NCBI RefSeq assembly: GCF_030252345.1
Contig: NZ_CP126980.1
Coordinates: 5,285,501-5,349,500 of the forward strand
Direction: 5' to 3'
Length of the DNA: 64,000 nt
Source: Actinoplanes oblitus
Lineage (GTDB): Bacteria > Actinomycetota > Actinomycetes > Mycobacteriales > Micromonosporaceae
Part shown: piece after piece, positions 55,429-64,000 of the stretch
Layout of the letters: each line of letters begins with the position of its first letter
How positions within the stretch are numbered: the first letter of the stretch is position 1
The notes under the pieces: model-generated
What the model was told of the DNA's origin: nothing
Database searches by the model: none
The model's input: only the letters and a program-made list of their open reading frames with translations
Program-made: the position numbers and the translations under genes

Positions 55429-56724
55429 ATGCGCACCGGTCAGCGGCACCTGCGGCCGAGCCTGCTGATCGCCGGCACGGTGCTGCTGGCATGCCTGCCG
55501 GGCGCCACCGGTGACCCGGCCACCTCCCGGCTGAGCCCGGCCGACGTCGCCGCCGGTCTGCTCGTCGCGGTGATCGCGGTGCGGCTGCTCGCCGGCCTGC
55601 GCACCGGCGTCCGGTGGGGGTGGCTGCCGTTCGGCGTCGCGCTGGCGTCGTTCGCGCTGGCGACCGTGACCGCCTCGGACGTGTCCACCAGCGTGTTCGG
55701 CTTCATCCGTTACGCCGAGATCTTCGTGCTCGTGCCGGTGGCGGTGGCACTGTCCGTACGGGATCGCTACGACCTGCGGGTGGTCGCGGGCGCCTTCGTC
55801 ACGATCGCGGCCGCCGAGGGCGCCGTCGGCGTCCACCAGTACCTGACCGGGACCGGCGCCTCGTACGCCGGCGAATACGTCCGGGCGATCGGCACGTTCG
55901 GACCCGAGGCGATCATGGCGCTCGCCACTCTGCTGGGTTACGGCATCGTCGTCGCCCTGGCCCTCGGTCTTGCGGCGCACGGGCCGGCCCGGCCGCTGCT
56001 GATCGTTCTCGCCGGCCTGTTGCTCGTCCCGCTCGCGCTCACGCTCAGCCGCGGCGCCTGGATCGCGACCGCGGTCGCCGTGCTCGCGGTGCTGGCCGTG
56101 GCGAACTGGCGGGTGGCCGCCGGCGTCGCCGGTGCCGGGGCGCTGTTACTGGTCACGCTGTCGCTGACGGCCGGGGGCAACGCCGCGAACGGCACGTTCG
56201 TGCAGCGCGTCACCAGCATCGCGACCTCCGCCAGCAGCCCCGACCAGTCCGTGCTGGACCGCTACGCGCTGTGGCGGACCGCGACCGCCATCTGGGCCGA
56301 CCATCCGGTGCTCGGCGTCGGGATCAAGGACTTCGCCGGGTACCGCGACTCCTACGCCTCGGTGGCCCTGTCGGCCGGCAGCGACATCGGAGACCCGTCC
56401 AGCGGGATGGGTCGTGAGCCGCTGCAATCGGCTCACAACCAGTACCTGCAGGTCCTCAGTGAGCAGGGCACCATCGGACTGCTCGCGTTCGGCGGGCTGC
56501 TGGCGGCGCTCGCGGTGAGCTCGCTCCGCCGGGTCTCGCCCGGGCCCGAGAAGCATTTCCTGGACCTGGCAGCGCCCGGCATCATCGCCTGGACCCTGAT
56601 CGACTTCGTCTACGGGGACCTGGGCGGGGGGCCGGCAGCGGTCCTGCTGGCGGTGCTGCTCGGCCTCGCCGCGCGCCGCGCCCTCATCGTCCCGGCCACC
56701 CGGCCGGTGGCGGTGGCGGCATGA
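55429..56724 (+). CDS. O-antigen ligase/polymerase (Wzy-like) membrane protein
   Basis: 431 residues with about eleven helices and a large loop containing TAIWADHPVLGVGIKDFAGYRDSY and AHNQYLQVLSEQGTIGLLAF, the signature of the Wzy_C/O-antigen-ligase superfamily. Polymerises or ligates repeat units. ATG 55429 lies 3 bp after the previous stop, after GGGGGTGA. Confidence 0.9.
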   Translation: MRTGQRHLRPSLLIAGTVLLACLPGATGDPATSRLSPADVAAGLLVAVIAVRLLAGLRTGVRWGWLPFGVALASFALATVTASDVSTSVFGFIRYAEIFVLVPVAVALSVRDRYDLRVVAGAFVTIAAAEGAVGVHQYLTGTGASYAGEYVRAIGTFGPEAIMALATLLGYGIVVALALGLAAHGPARPLLIVLAGLLLVPLALTLSRGAWIATAVAVLAVLAVANWRVAAGVAGAGALLLVTLSLTAGGNAANGTFVQRVTSIATSASSPDQSVLDRYALWRTATAIWADHPVLGVGIKDFAGYRDSYASVALSAGSDIGDPSSGMGREPLQSAHNQYLQVLSEQGTIGLLAFGGLLAALAVSSLRRVSPGPEKHFLDLAAPGIIAWTLIDFVYGDLGGGPAAVLLAVLLGLAARRALIVPATRPVAVAA

Positions 56725-58211
56725 ACACCGCGACGTTGACCAGGGCGGCGGTCCTCACGGTCGGGATCTCGCTGACCGGTACCGCGCTGGGGCTGGGCCG
56801 GGATCTGCTGCTGGCCCGCTACTTCGGCGCCGGTGGCGGCACCGACGCGTTCCTGGTCGCGTGGACGGTGCCGGAGACGGCGTACGTCCTGGTGGTGGAG
56901 GGCGCGATGTCGCTGCTGATGATCCCGTTGTTCAGCGCCGCGCTGGCCCACGACGGCGACGCCCGTACGGTGGTGGCCACCACCCTCCCCCGGATCACGT
57001 TCGTGCTGGTCACCGTGTGCGCGATGGCGCTGGCCGCCGCGCCGCTGCTGGTCCGTGTGCTCGCGCCCGGCCTGGCCACTCACGACGTGGCCGTCACCTG
57101 CACCCGCTGGACCGCCCTCACCGTGCTGACCTTCGGCCTGGCCGGCTATCTGAGCGCCGCCCTGCGCGCACACCAGGTGTTCGGCGCCCCGGCCGCGCTG
57201 ACGCTGGTCTACAACCTCGGGATCGTCGGCTCGATGGTGCTGCTGCACCACCGCGCCGGGGTGGTCGGCGCGGCCGCCGGGGTCGCCCTGGGCGGGCTGT
57301 TCATGGTCCTCGTCCAGGTGCCGTCGTATCTGCGGCGCGTCGGCCTGCCCCGGTTCTGGCGGCTCGGCGGGTCGGCGCTCACCGTCGGGGCGGTGCTGCC
57401 GGTGATCGCCTACACGCTGGCCCGGCAGGGACAGGTGTTCGTCGAACGCTTCGTCGGTTCCGGTCTGCCGCCCGGAACCATCTCGCATCTCAACTACGCG
57501 CAGAAGATCGACCAGATCCCGATGCTGATCGCGCTGCTGATCTGCGCGGTGACGTTCCCGGCGCTGGCCCGCGACGTCGCGGCCGGGGAGGTGGATCAGG
57601 CGCGCCGCCGAGTCGAGTCGGATCTGCGTACGGTCACCGCCCTGATCCTGGTCTCGGTCGCGTTCCTGATCGCCTACGCGCCACAGGTCATCGCCGTCCT
57701 GCTGCAACACGGCCAGTTCACCGCCGCGGACACCGCCGCGACCGCCACGGTCACCCGCGTCTACGCGCTGGGGGTGCTGGGGCACGCGTTCGTCGGCGTG
57801 CTCGCCCGGCCGTTCTACACCGGCGGGCAGCGCACCTGGTACCCGGTCGCCGCGATGGCGGCGGGGCTGGGCCTGACCGCCGTGCTCGCCGCCGCCGGGG
57901 CGCCGGCCCTCGGCGCGCCCGCGATCGCCGCCGCCAACGGCGTCGGTATCACCGTCACCGCCCTGCTGCTGCTGATCGGAGTGCACCGCCGGGTGCTGCC
58001 CATCTCGGTGCACGCGATCGCCGGGACGGCGGGCCGGCTCGTCCTGGCAGCGGCCGCCGCGTGCGCCGCCGGGCTGCTCGCCGCGCGGCTGACGACCGGG
58101 CTGCCGTCCCTGGTGCAGGCGCTCGCCGGCGGCCTCGTCGTGCTGGCCGTGTTCGCCGTCGCGGCGCGGCTGGCCGGATTCCACGAATGGAGGTTGCGCG
58201 ATGCCGGCTGA
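56721..58211 (+). CDS. MurJ/MVF-family lipid flippase
   Basis: 496 residues with about fourteen helices. GLGRDLLLARYFGAGGGTDAFLVAWTVPETAYVLVVEGAMSLLMIPLFSAAL is the MVF signature; LARPFYTGGQRTWYPV occurs late. It should move the polyprenyl-linked unit across the membrane, replacing a Wzx flippase. Overlaps the preceding stop by 4 bp. Confidence 0.92.
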   Translation: MNTATLTRAAVLTVGISLTGTALGLGRDLLLARYFGAGGGTDAFLVAWTVPETAYVLVVEGAMSLLMIPLFSAALAHDGDARTVVATTLPRITFVLVTVCAMALAAAPLLVRVLAPGLATHDVAVTCTRWTALTVLTFGLAGYLSAALRAHQVFGAPAALTLVYNLGIVGSMVLLHHRAGVVGAAAGVALGGLFMVLVQVPSYLRRVGLPRFWRLGGSALTVGAVLPVIAYTLARQGQVFVERFVGSGLPPGTISHLNYAQKIDQIPMLIALLICAVTFPALARDVAAGEVDQARRRVESDLRTVTALILVSVAFLIAYAPQVIAVLLQHGQFTAADTAATATVTRVYALGVLGHAFVGVLARPFYTGGQRTWYPVAAMAAGLGLTAVLAAAGAPALGAPAIAAANGVGITVTALLLLIGVHRRVLPISVHAIAGTAGRLVLAAAAACAAGLLAARLTTGLPSLVQALAGGLVVLAVFAVAARLAGFHEWRLRDAG

Positions 58212-58917
58212 GACGGCGCCGTTCGTGCTGATGTACCACTCGGTGCAGGCGTACCGGGCCGACCCGTACCGGGTGACCGTGCGGCCCGGCCGGTTCGAGG
58301 AACAGCTGCGCTGGCTGGACCGGCGTGGCCGGCGCGGCGTGTCGGTCCGCGACCTGCTGCGCGCCCGTCGTGCCGGGCGGGGCGCCGGGCTGGTCGGGCT
58401 GACGTTCGACGACGGGTACGCCGACTTCGCCACGCAGGCGCTGCCGGCCCTGTGCCGGCACGGCTTCACCGCGACCGTGTTCGTCGTCGCCGGCTCGCTC
58501 GGCGGGCGCAACGCCTGGGACGAACCCGGCCCCCGCAAGGAACTGCTGACCGCCGGACAGGTGCGGGAGATAGCCGCCGCCGGCATGGAGATCGGCTCCC
58601 ACAACCTGTGCCACGTGCACCTGCCCCGGCTCGACCCCGCGCAACTGAACGAGCAGGTACGCCGCAGCCGTCAGATTCTCGCGGCCCTGACCGGCGAGCC
58701 GGTGATCGGATTCTGCTACCCGTACGGCGACGCCGGTCCCCGGGAGACGGCAGCGGTGGCCGCCGCCGGTTACGAGTACGCCTGCGCCGCCGGCCGCGAC
58801 CTGCCCACCGGTTCGTTCACCCTGCCACGCACCTTCGTCGGTGACCACGACACCAGCCCGCGCCTGTACGCGAAGCTGATCCGCCACCGCCTGACCACCG
58901 GGTGGGTGCCGGTATGA
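58201..58917 (+). CDS. Polysaccharide deacetylase (NodB/CE4 type)
   Basis: 238 residues. LTFDDGYADFATQALPAL carries the metal- and base-Asp pair, and IGSHNLCHVHLPRL the H-x3-H zinc ligands, as in CE4 enzymes; GFCYPYGDAG follows. No signal peptide, so it probably acts on the cytosolic or membrane-associated precursor. ATG 58201 follows TGGAGG and overlaps the flippase gene by 11 bp. Confidence 0.93.
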   Translation: MPAETAPFVLMYHSVQAYRADPYRVTVRPGRFEEQLRWLDRRGRRGVSVRDLLRARRAGRGAGLVGLTFDDGYADFATQALPALCRHGFTATVFVVAGSLGGRNAWDEPGPRKELLTAGQVREIAAAGMEIGSHNLCHVHLPRLDPAQLNEQVRRSRQILAALTGEPVIGFCYPYGDAGPRETAAVAAAGYEYACAAGRDLPTGSFTLPRTFVGDHDTSPRLYAKLIRHRLTTGWVPV

Positions 58918-60020
58918 GGGTGCTGCACGTGATCAGCGGGCTGGACGCCGGCGGCGCCGAGCATCAGCTGCGCCTGCTGCTGCCCCGCCTGCCGGTCGAC
59001 GGTGAGGTCGTCACGCTGTCCCATCCGGGAGCGGTCGCCCGTGCGCTCCGCGCCGGCGGCACCCGGGTGCACGAGGTGGGCATGACCAGCAACCGGGACG
59101 TCACGGTCGTACCCCGGCTGGTCCGTCTGATCCGCGGCGGCGGCTTCGATCTCGTCCACACCCACCTGTACCGCGCGTGCGTGTACGGGCGGGTCGCGGC
59201 GCGGCTGGCCGGCGTGCCGGCCGTGGCCACCGAGCACTCGCTCGGCGACGGCGTGCTCGAGGGCCGCCGCACGTCGGCCGGTGTCCGCGCGCTCTACCTG
59301 GCCACCGAGCGCCTGGGCCGGATGACCATCGCGGTCTCCGCGGTGGTCGCCGCGCGGCTGGCGGCGTGGGGCGTTCCCGCCCGCCGGATCACCGTGATCC
59401 CGAACGGGATCGACCCGGCCGAGTTCCGCTTCGACCCCCACCTGCGCCGCACCACCCGGCGCCGCCTCGGCATCCGCCCGGACACCCCGGTCATCGGAGC
59501 GGTCGGGCGGCTCGTCCCCGGCAAGCGCTTCGACCTGCTGATCCCGGCCCTGGCCCGGGCGCCGGGGGCGACGTTGCTGCTCGTCGGGGCCGGCCCGGCG
59601 GGCACCGCGCTGGAGAAGCTGGCCGCGCGGTACGGCGTGGCCGACCGGTTCGTCGTCACCGGCGAAGTCGCCGAGCCTCACCAGCTGTACTGCGCGATGG
59701 ATCTGTTCGCGTCCCCGTCGCCGCAGGAGACCTTCGGGCTGGCCGTCATCGAGGCGCTCGCCAGCGGCCTGCCCGCGATCTACGCGTGCTGCCCGGCGCT
59801 GGACGGCGTCTCGCCCGGCGACCGGTGGCGGCGGATCGCCGGACCCGAGGCGCTGAGTGGCGCGCTGGCCGCCGGACTCGCCGCGGTCCGCGAGCGCGCC
59901 GGCGCCCGGCTGCCGGTTCCGGACGTGGTCGGGCACTACGACATCGCGCGGCTGGCCGGCTCGGTCGCGGACCTCTACCGGCGCGTCGTGTCGCCGGTCC
60001 CGGAAGGGAGATCCTCGTGA
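58914..60020 (+). CDS. GT4-family glycosyltransferase 1
   Basis: 368 residues, GT-B fold. N-terminal VLHVISGLDAGGAEHQLRLLL, middle VIPNGIDPAEF, donor-binding PETFGLAVIEALASGLPAI near residue 275 with the E-x7-E pattern. Start ATG 58914 forms ATGA with the previous stop. Adds a sugar to the lipid-linked repeat unit. Confidence 0.93.
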   Translation: MRVLHVISGLDAGGAEHQLRLLLPRLPVDGEVVTLSHPGAVARALRAGGTRVHEVGMTSNRDVTVVPRLVRLIRGGGFDLVHTHLYRACVYGRVAARLAGVPAVATEHSLGDGVLEGRRTSAGVRALYLATERLGRMTIAVSAVVAARLAAWGVPARRITVIPNGIDPAEFRFDPHLRRTTRRRLGIRPDTPVIGAVGRLVPGKRFDLLIPALARAPGATLLLVGAGPAGTALEKLAARYGVADRFVVTGEVAEPHQLYCAMDLFASPSPQETFGLAVIEALASGLPAIYACCPALDGVSPGDRWRRIAGPEALSGALAAGLAAVRERAGARLPVPDVVGHYDIARLAGSVADLYRRVVSPVPEGRSS

Positions 60021-60757
60021 ACTCGTCATCGGTCCGGCGCCGGACGCTCCGGCGGATCGCCCTGATCGTGCTGCTCGCTTTGCTCGGCGGCGCGGCCGGG
60101 GCGGTGTACGCGGCGGTGAAGACGCCGACCTACACCGCGAAGGCCTACGTGGTGGCCACCGCCCGCGACGACCCGGCGACCGCACTGAACTTCGCCCAGG
60201 CGTACGGCCGGATCGCCACCAGCGGGCCGGTGCTCGCCACCGCCCGCAGCGCGTTGTCCGACCCGACCGGCCTGTCGTCGGTACGGTCGTCCACCTCGCC
60301 GGACGCTCCCGTCGTCGAGATCGTCGCCACCGGCGGCGACCCGCAGCACACCGCCGGCCTCGCCAACGCGGTGGCCGGCGCGCTCGCCGACTATGCGAAC
60401 AAGCGCAGCAAGGCCACCACCGTGAAGCTGTCAGTGCTCGCCCCGGCGACCGTGCCGGCCCGGCCCACATCGCCGAAACCGCCGCTGGAACTGGCGGTCG
60501 GGGCCGCCGCCGGGCTGCTCATCGGCGGGCTGGCCGCGCTGGGCGGCGGCGCTCGCGGCGAGCCGCCGCCGCGACCCGAACCGGCACCCCGGCCGGCGCC
60601 CGAGCGCGTCGCCCGCGCAATGGCGCGTCCGCCGTCGCCGCGGACCGCCACCATCCCGGTGTTCGCCATGCCACCACCGGCACCGACATCGAACCTGGAC
60701 GCGGAGCCGCCTGCCGTCGGACGCGCCGTCGTGGACGGATCGGAGGACGAGCGATGA
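60017..60757 (+). CDS. Wzz-like chain-length/polysaccharide co-polymerase protein
   Basis: 246 residues. N-terminal helix (ALIVLLALLGGAAGAVYAAV region, about 14-33), extracytoplasmic domain starting TPTYTAKAYVVATARDD, second helix near 158-178 (ELAVGAAAGLLIGGLAAL) preceded by ARPTSPKPP, the proline-rich Wzz motif, and a Pro/Arg-rich cytosolic tail without a tyrosine-kinase Walker motif. GTG 60017 after GGAAGGGAG, overlapping the previous stop (GTGA). Confidence 0.87.
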   Translation: MNSSSVRRRTLRRIALIVLLALLGGAAGAVYAAVKTPTYTAKAYVVATARDDPATALNFAQAYGRIATSGPVLATARSALSDPTGLSSVRSSTSPDAPVVEIVATGGDPQHTAGLANAVAGALADYANKRSKATTVKLSVLAPATVPARPTSPKPPLELAVGAAAGLLIGGLAALGGGARGEPPPRPEPAPRPAPERVARAMARPPSPRTATIPVFAMPPPAPTSNLDAEPPAVGRAVVDGSEDER

Positions 60758-61884
60758 GCACGCGGACCGGCACCGGATGGACCACCGAGACGGTCCGCGA
60801 CGACGCCGCGTTCCGGGATCTGCGCGACGACTGGGACGAGCTGTACCGGCACTGCGCCACGGCTTCGGCCTTCCAGAGCCACGGATGGCTGACCGGCTGG
60901 TGGCAGGGATACGCCCGGCCGGGCCGTCTGCGGCTGACCGTGGTCCGCCGGCACGGCCGGCTGGTCGCCGCCGCCCCGCTGATGCTGGACCGCCGTGGCG
61001 CCTTCGGGGTGCTGGTGCCGCTGGGCGGCGCGCTCGCCGACCACACCGAGGTCCTGGTCGCCGACGACGTCGCCGGGCCCGCCGCGCGGGCCCTGGCGGC
61101 CGCGCTGCTCGCCGAGCCCGGCTGGCAGGCGGTCGACCTGCCCGAGTCGCGGCCCGGCGCGGTGACCGGCACGGCGTTCTGGGATGCCTGGCCGGGCCGC
61201 CGCTACCGGCTCGCCTCGTCGGTGTGCCAGGACCTGCCCGCGCTCCCGCTGACCGGCTTCCTCGCCCAGCTTCCCGGGAAGCAGCGCCGCACCGCCCGGC
61301 ACGGGCTGGTCACGCTGAACCGATCCGGGCTGGTGCCGCACGAGGTCACGGCGGACGAGGCGGACCGGGCGGTGGCCGACCTGCTACGGCTGCACGAGCT
61401 GCAATGGCGCGGCCGGGGCATCGACCCCGAGCACGTCAGTCCGGCGTTCGCGGCGTACCTGTGCCGGGCGGTCACGGCGATGCTCGCCACCGGGCAGGCC
61501 GCCCTGGTCGAATACCGGGCCGGGGACCGGCTGATGGCCTCGCACCTGATGTTCGTGAGTCACGACTCGCTGGACGGTTACCTGTCCGGGGTGGACCCGG
61601 CGCTGCGCAAGGGCCTGGACGTGACCATGACGCTGCTGGCCGACGCGCTGCCGCGGGCGCACCGGCTCGGGCTGGCCAGGGTCGGGTTCCTGCGCGGCGA
61701 GGAGCCGTACAAGGACCGGTGGCGCCCGCGCCGGGTGCGCAACCAGCGGATCGTGCTGGTCCGGCCGGCGAGCGTGGCCGGGCTCGGCTACGCCGCCCGG
61801 GTGCGCGCCGGGCGCGCCGTCGTGGCCGCCGCGAAACGGCACGCGCCGTGGCTGCGCACGCTGCGCGATCGGCTCCGGCGATGA
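60754..61884 (+). CDS. FemAB/CelD-like GNAT acyltransferase
   Basis: 376 residues of the Acetyltransf_6 type: SAFQSHGWLTGWWQGYARPG, KQRRTARHGLVTLNRSG, LRLHELQWRGRGIDPEH, SHDSLDGYLSGVDPALRKGLDVTMTLLADAL and FLRGEEPYKDRWRP, the usual end motif of this group. Probably acylates sugar amino groups exposed by the deacetylase or modifies the repeat unit (inference). ATGA overlap with the Wzz-like gene. Confidence 0.88.
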   Translation: MSTRTGTGWTTETVRDDAAFRDLRDDWDELYRHCATASAFQSHGWLTGWWQGYARPGRLRLTVVRRHGRLVAAAPLMLDRRGAFGVLVPLGGALADHTEVLVADDVAGPAARALAAALLAEPGWQAVDLPESRPGAVTGTAFWDAWPGRRYRLASSVCQDLPALPLTGFLAQLPGKQRRTARHGLVTLNRSGLVPHEVTADEADRAVADLLRLHELQWRGRGIDPEHVSPAFAAYLCRAVTAMLATGQAALVEYRAGDRLMASHLMFVSHDSLDGYLSGVDPALRKGLDVTMTLLADALPRAHRLGLARVGFLRGEEPYKDRWRPRRVRNQRIVLVRPASVAGLGYAARVRAGRAVVAAAKRHAPWLRTLRDRLRR

Positions 61885-62978
61885 CGATCACCGTGCTGCA
61901 CGTGGCTCAGCCGACCGAGGCCGGCGTGGCCCGCTACGTCCTGGGCGCCTGCCAGGACCAGCACGCTCGTGGCTGGCTGGTCACGGCCGCCTGCCCGGAC
62001 GGTGGGCGGCTCGCCGACGGCCTGGCCCGCGCGGGCATCCCCCGGCGGCATTGGGCCGCCACCCGCGGTCCCGGCTTCCGCTCGCTCACCGAGACCGTCC
62101 GGCTGCGCGAGCTGATCCGTTCGGTACGGCCGGACGTGCTGCACCTGCACGCGTCGAAGGCCGGGCTGGCCGGCCGGCTGTGGCCGGTCCCGCGGCTGCC
62201 GATCCTCTTCCAGCCGCACGGCTGGTCGTGGTTGGCCGTCGACGGTGCGCTGCGCCGGGCCTGCGTGGCGTGGGAGCGAGCCGCCGCCCGCCGCACCGCC
62301 CTGCTGATCTGTGTCGGCGAGGACGAGGCGGAGCAGGGCCGGCAGCGGGGCGTCCGTGGCCGGTACGCGATCATCCGCAACGGCGTGGACCTGACCGAGT
62401 TCCGGCTCGCCGGCGCCACCGAGCGGGCCGCCGCCCGGCGCAGGCTGGGAGTTCCCGCCGGGGTGCCGCTGGCGGTCTGCCCCGGCCGGCTGACCCGGCA
62501 GAAGGGGCAGGACGTACTGCTGACCGCCTGGCCGGCGGTCCGGCACGCCTGCCCGGACGCCCACCTGGCCCTGATCGGTGACGGCGAGCTCGCCGAGCCG
62601 CTACATGCCCGGGCGACGCCCGGCGTCACGTTCGCCGGCGCGGTCGACGACGTACGGGACTGGCTGGCCGCCGCCGACGTCGTCGCCCTGCCGTCGCGGT
62701 GGGAGGGGCTGTCACTGGCCCTGCTGGAGGCGATGGCCACCGGGCGCGGTGTGGTGGCCAGCGACGTGCCGGGCCTGCGTGAGGCGCTCGGCCCCGGGGC
62801 CGGGCAACTGGTGGCCGCCGGCGATCCGGTGCCGCTGGCACACGGCTTGATCACGCGGCTGCGCGATCCGGCGGCCCGAGCCGCCGAGGGCGCCGAAGCG
62901 GCCCGGCAGGCCACGCGGTTCGACCTGCGACGTACCTATCAGCAACTCGCGGCGCACACCGAGCAGGTGCTCCAGTGA
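61881..62978 (+). CDS. GT4-family glycosyltransferase 2
   Basis: 365 residues, GT-B fold: VLHVAQPTEAGVARYVLG, VLHLHASKAGLAGRL, IRNGVDLTEF, CPGRLTRQKGQDVLL and PSRWEGLSLALLEAMATGRGVV, the last with the E-x7-E donor motif. Overlaps the acyltransferase stop (ATGA). Confidence 0.93.
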   Translation: MTITVLHVAQPTEAGVARYVLGACQDQHARGWLVTAACPDGGRLADGLARAGIPRRHWAATRGPGFRSLTETVRLRELIRSVRPDVLHLHASKAGLAGRLWPVPRLPILFQPHGWSWLAVDGALRRACVAWERAAARRTALLICVGEDEAEQGRQRGVRGRYAIIRNGVDLTEFRLAGATERAAARRRLGVPAGVPLAVCPGRLTRQKGQDVLLTAWPAVRHACPDAHLALIGDGELAEPLHARATPGVTFAGAVDDVRDWLAAADVVALPSRWEGLSLALLEAMATGRGVVASDVPGLREALGPGAGQLVAAGDPVPLAHGLITRLRDPAARAAEGAEAARQATRFDLRRTYQQLAAHTEQVLQ

Positions 62979-63769
62979 TCCGCCGGATGCTGGTCCTGCT
63001 GACCTGCGTGGTCCTGTCCGGCTGCGGCGCCGCGACTCCGGCGGAGACCATCCGGCCGCTCGGCGCGCCCGGCGGCTGGCGCCTGATATTCGGTGACGAC
63101 TTCGACGGTACGGCCCTCGACCCGGCGCGCTGGGCCGATCGTTCCAGTGCGGAACCGGACGACGGCCGCGGCAACCCGGGCAACGAGCAGCTCGAATGGA
63201 ACCAGGCCGCCAACTGCCGGGTCGGCGACGGCCGGCTGACCATGACCGCCCGTCGCGAACCGGTGACCTCGCCGCTCTCCGGGCAGCGCTACGCCTGGAC
63301 GTCCTGCCTGATCACCAGCAGCCCGGCGGCCCATTTCCGGTACGGGTTCGTGGAGGAACGCGCGATCCTGCCGGCGCACCGCGGCTTCTGGCCGGCCTTC
63401 TGGACGTGGCAGGCGCCCGGCGTGGACCGACACGCCGAGACCGACGTGTACGAGTACTACTCGGACAACCCGCTGCGGCTTTACGGCACCCAGTTCTCCG
63501 GGGCGGGCGGTCGCTGCGAGTGGCGCCCGCCGTTCCACCCGGCCGGCGGCTGGCACACCTACGGCGCCGCGATCGAGCCCGACGGCACCACCTGGTACGT
63601 CGACGGCACGGCGATCTGCCACACCACGGCCACCTCGGACGCGCCGACGGCTCTCATCTCCAACCTGGCCGTCTACTCCCGCATCCCGCCCGAACCGGGC
63701 ACCGGTGCCGCGGTCAAACAGGTCGACTACATCCGCGCGTGGGCGACGGCACCGAGCCGTCAGGGGTGA
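62975..63769 (+). CDS. GH16-family glycoside hydrolase, lipoprotein
   Basis: 264 residues. Lipobox LSGC near residue 17 anchors it outside the membrane. The catalytic E-x-D-x-x-E motif is present as ETDVYE (E155, D157, E160). WRLIFGDDFDGTALDPARWADR opens the sandwich and GFWPAFWTWQAPG precedes the active strand. Probably trims or releases the exported polysaccharide. GTG 62975 overlaps the previous stop (GTGA). Final gene of the operon. Confidence 0.93.
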   Translation: MIRRMLVLLTCVVLSGCGAATPAETIRPLGAPGGWRLIFGDDFDGTALDPARWADRSSAEPDDGRGNPGNEQLEWNQAANCRVGDGRLTMTARREPVTSPLSGQRYAWTSCLITSSPAAHFRYGFVEERAILPAHRGFWPAFWTWQAPGVDRHAETDVYEYYSDNPLRLYGTQFSGAGGRCEWRPPFHPAGGWHTYGAAIEPDGTTWYVDGTAICHTTATSDAPTALISNLAVYSRIPPEPGTGAAVKQVDYIRAWATAPSRQG

Positions 63770-64000
63770 TCGGGAGCCACGGCCGCCGCGTGCCGCCACA
63801 GGGCACCGGCGATCCAGGCGAGCCACCCGAACAGCAGCACGCCGTAGATCGCGTAGGCCCCGCCGAGCACCGGCCGCAGCACCTCCGCGATCACCCCGGT
63901 GGCGCCGGTCGCCACACCCAGCCACGCGACACCCGAAGCGAACGGCCCCCTGAGCATCAGCAGCGAGATCAGCAGGATGCCGAGCGTCTGCAGCACCCCG
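63760..64000 (-). CDS. Membrane protein, C-terminal part
   Basis: About 80 visible residues with three helices (LGILLISLLMLRGPFASGVAWLG, VTGVIAEVL to AIYGVLLFGWLAWIAGALW) ending AAAVAPDHP. It continues past the window edge, so the true start is unknown. The layout recalls DUF4386-type proteins, but this is a guess. The stop overlaps the GH16 gene by 10 bp in convergent orientation. Confidence 0.6.
   Translation of the reverse strand, partial: GVLQTLGILLISLLMLRGPFASGVAWLGVATGATGVIAEVLRPVLGGAYAIYGVLLFGWLAWIAGALWRHAAAVAPDHP

Overview
The window is very GC-rich (about 70% or more, with strong third-position G/C), every gene has an actinobacterial relative, GTG and TTG starts are common, and there are leaderless promoters. 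The gene set (CBS and universal stress proteins, F420-type nitroreductase-like proteins, secreted Tat/ricin-lectin glycosidase) suggests a filamentous actinomycete, most likely Micromonosporaceae such as Actinoplanes. The genus is inference. I saw no tRNA, rRNA, CRISPR or insertion sequence.

Region 1 (1-11,964) is a glycan and L-fucose locus. A leftward operon encodes a ribose-type sugar ABC transporter (binding lipoprotein, double ATPase, permease), L-fuconate dehydratase, L-fuconolactonase-like amidohydrolase and a zinc dehydrogenase, followed by a GH27 alpha-galactosidase cut by the window edge. Rightward are a FadR-type repressor, a Tat-exported GH29 alpha-L-fucosidase with a ricin-type lectin domain, and a second FadR paralogue. 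Four copies of the palindrome RACAT-N3-ATGTY mark the promoters.

Region 2 (12,088-15,873) is one large NACHT-type STAND ATPase with two membrane helices and HEAT-like repeats, probably translated from a leaderless mRNA.

Region 3 (16,038-53,918) looks like a hypoxia/dormancy island comparable to the DosR (DevR) regulon of mycobacteria and the OsdR genes of Streptomyces. It holds three tandem universal stress proteins, proton-translocating transhydrogenase, a ferredoxin:NADP-type flavoprotein coupled to pyruvate:ferredoxin oxidoreductase, AdhE, an Acg-type nitroreductase, CBS-BON and M50-CBS proteins, two deazaflavin-type proteins, a Ser/Thr kinase, a two-component system, a GNAT/ADP-forming acyl-CoA synthetase, an Rv2629-like protein, and DsrE-like and CoA-binding proteins. 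Twelve intergenic 14-bp palindromes fit GGG-H-C-N4-G-K-CCC, the skeleton of the mycobacterial DosR box, and sit in front of nearly every transcription unit of the island. Inside it lies a MarR/quinone-oxidoreductase pair with its own three-site operator set. Three internally deleted pseudogenes lie at 22,090, 42,000 and 52,425.

Region 4 (54,046-63,769) is a nine-gene exopolysaccharide operon with most genes overlapping by 4 bp: polyprenyl-phosphate sugar transferase, Wzy-like polymerase, MurJ-like flippase, polysaccharide deacetylase, two GT4 glycosyltransferases, Wzz-like protein, FemAB-like acyltransferase and a GH16 lipoprotein. A partial membrane protein runs off the right edge on the minus strand.
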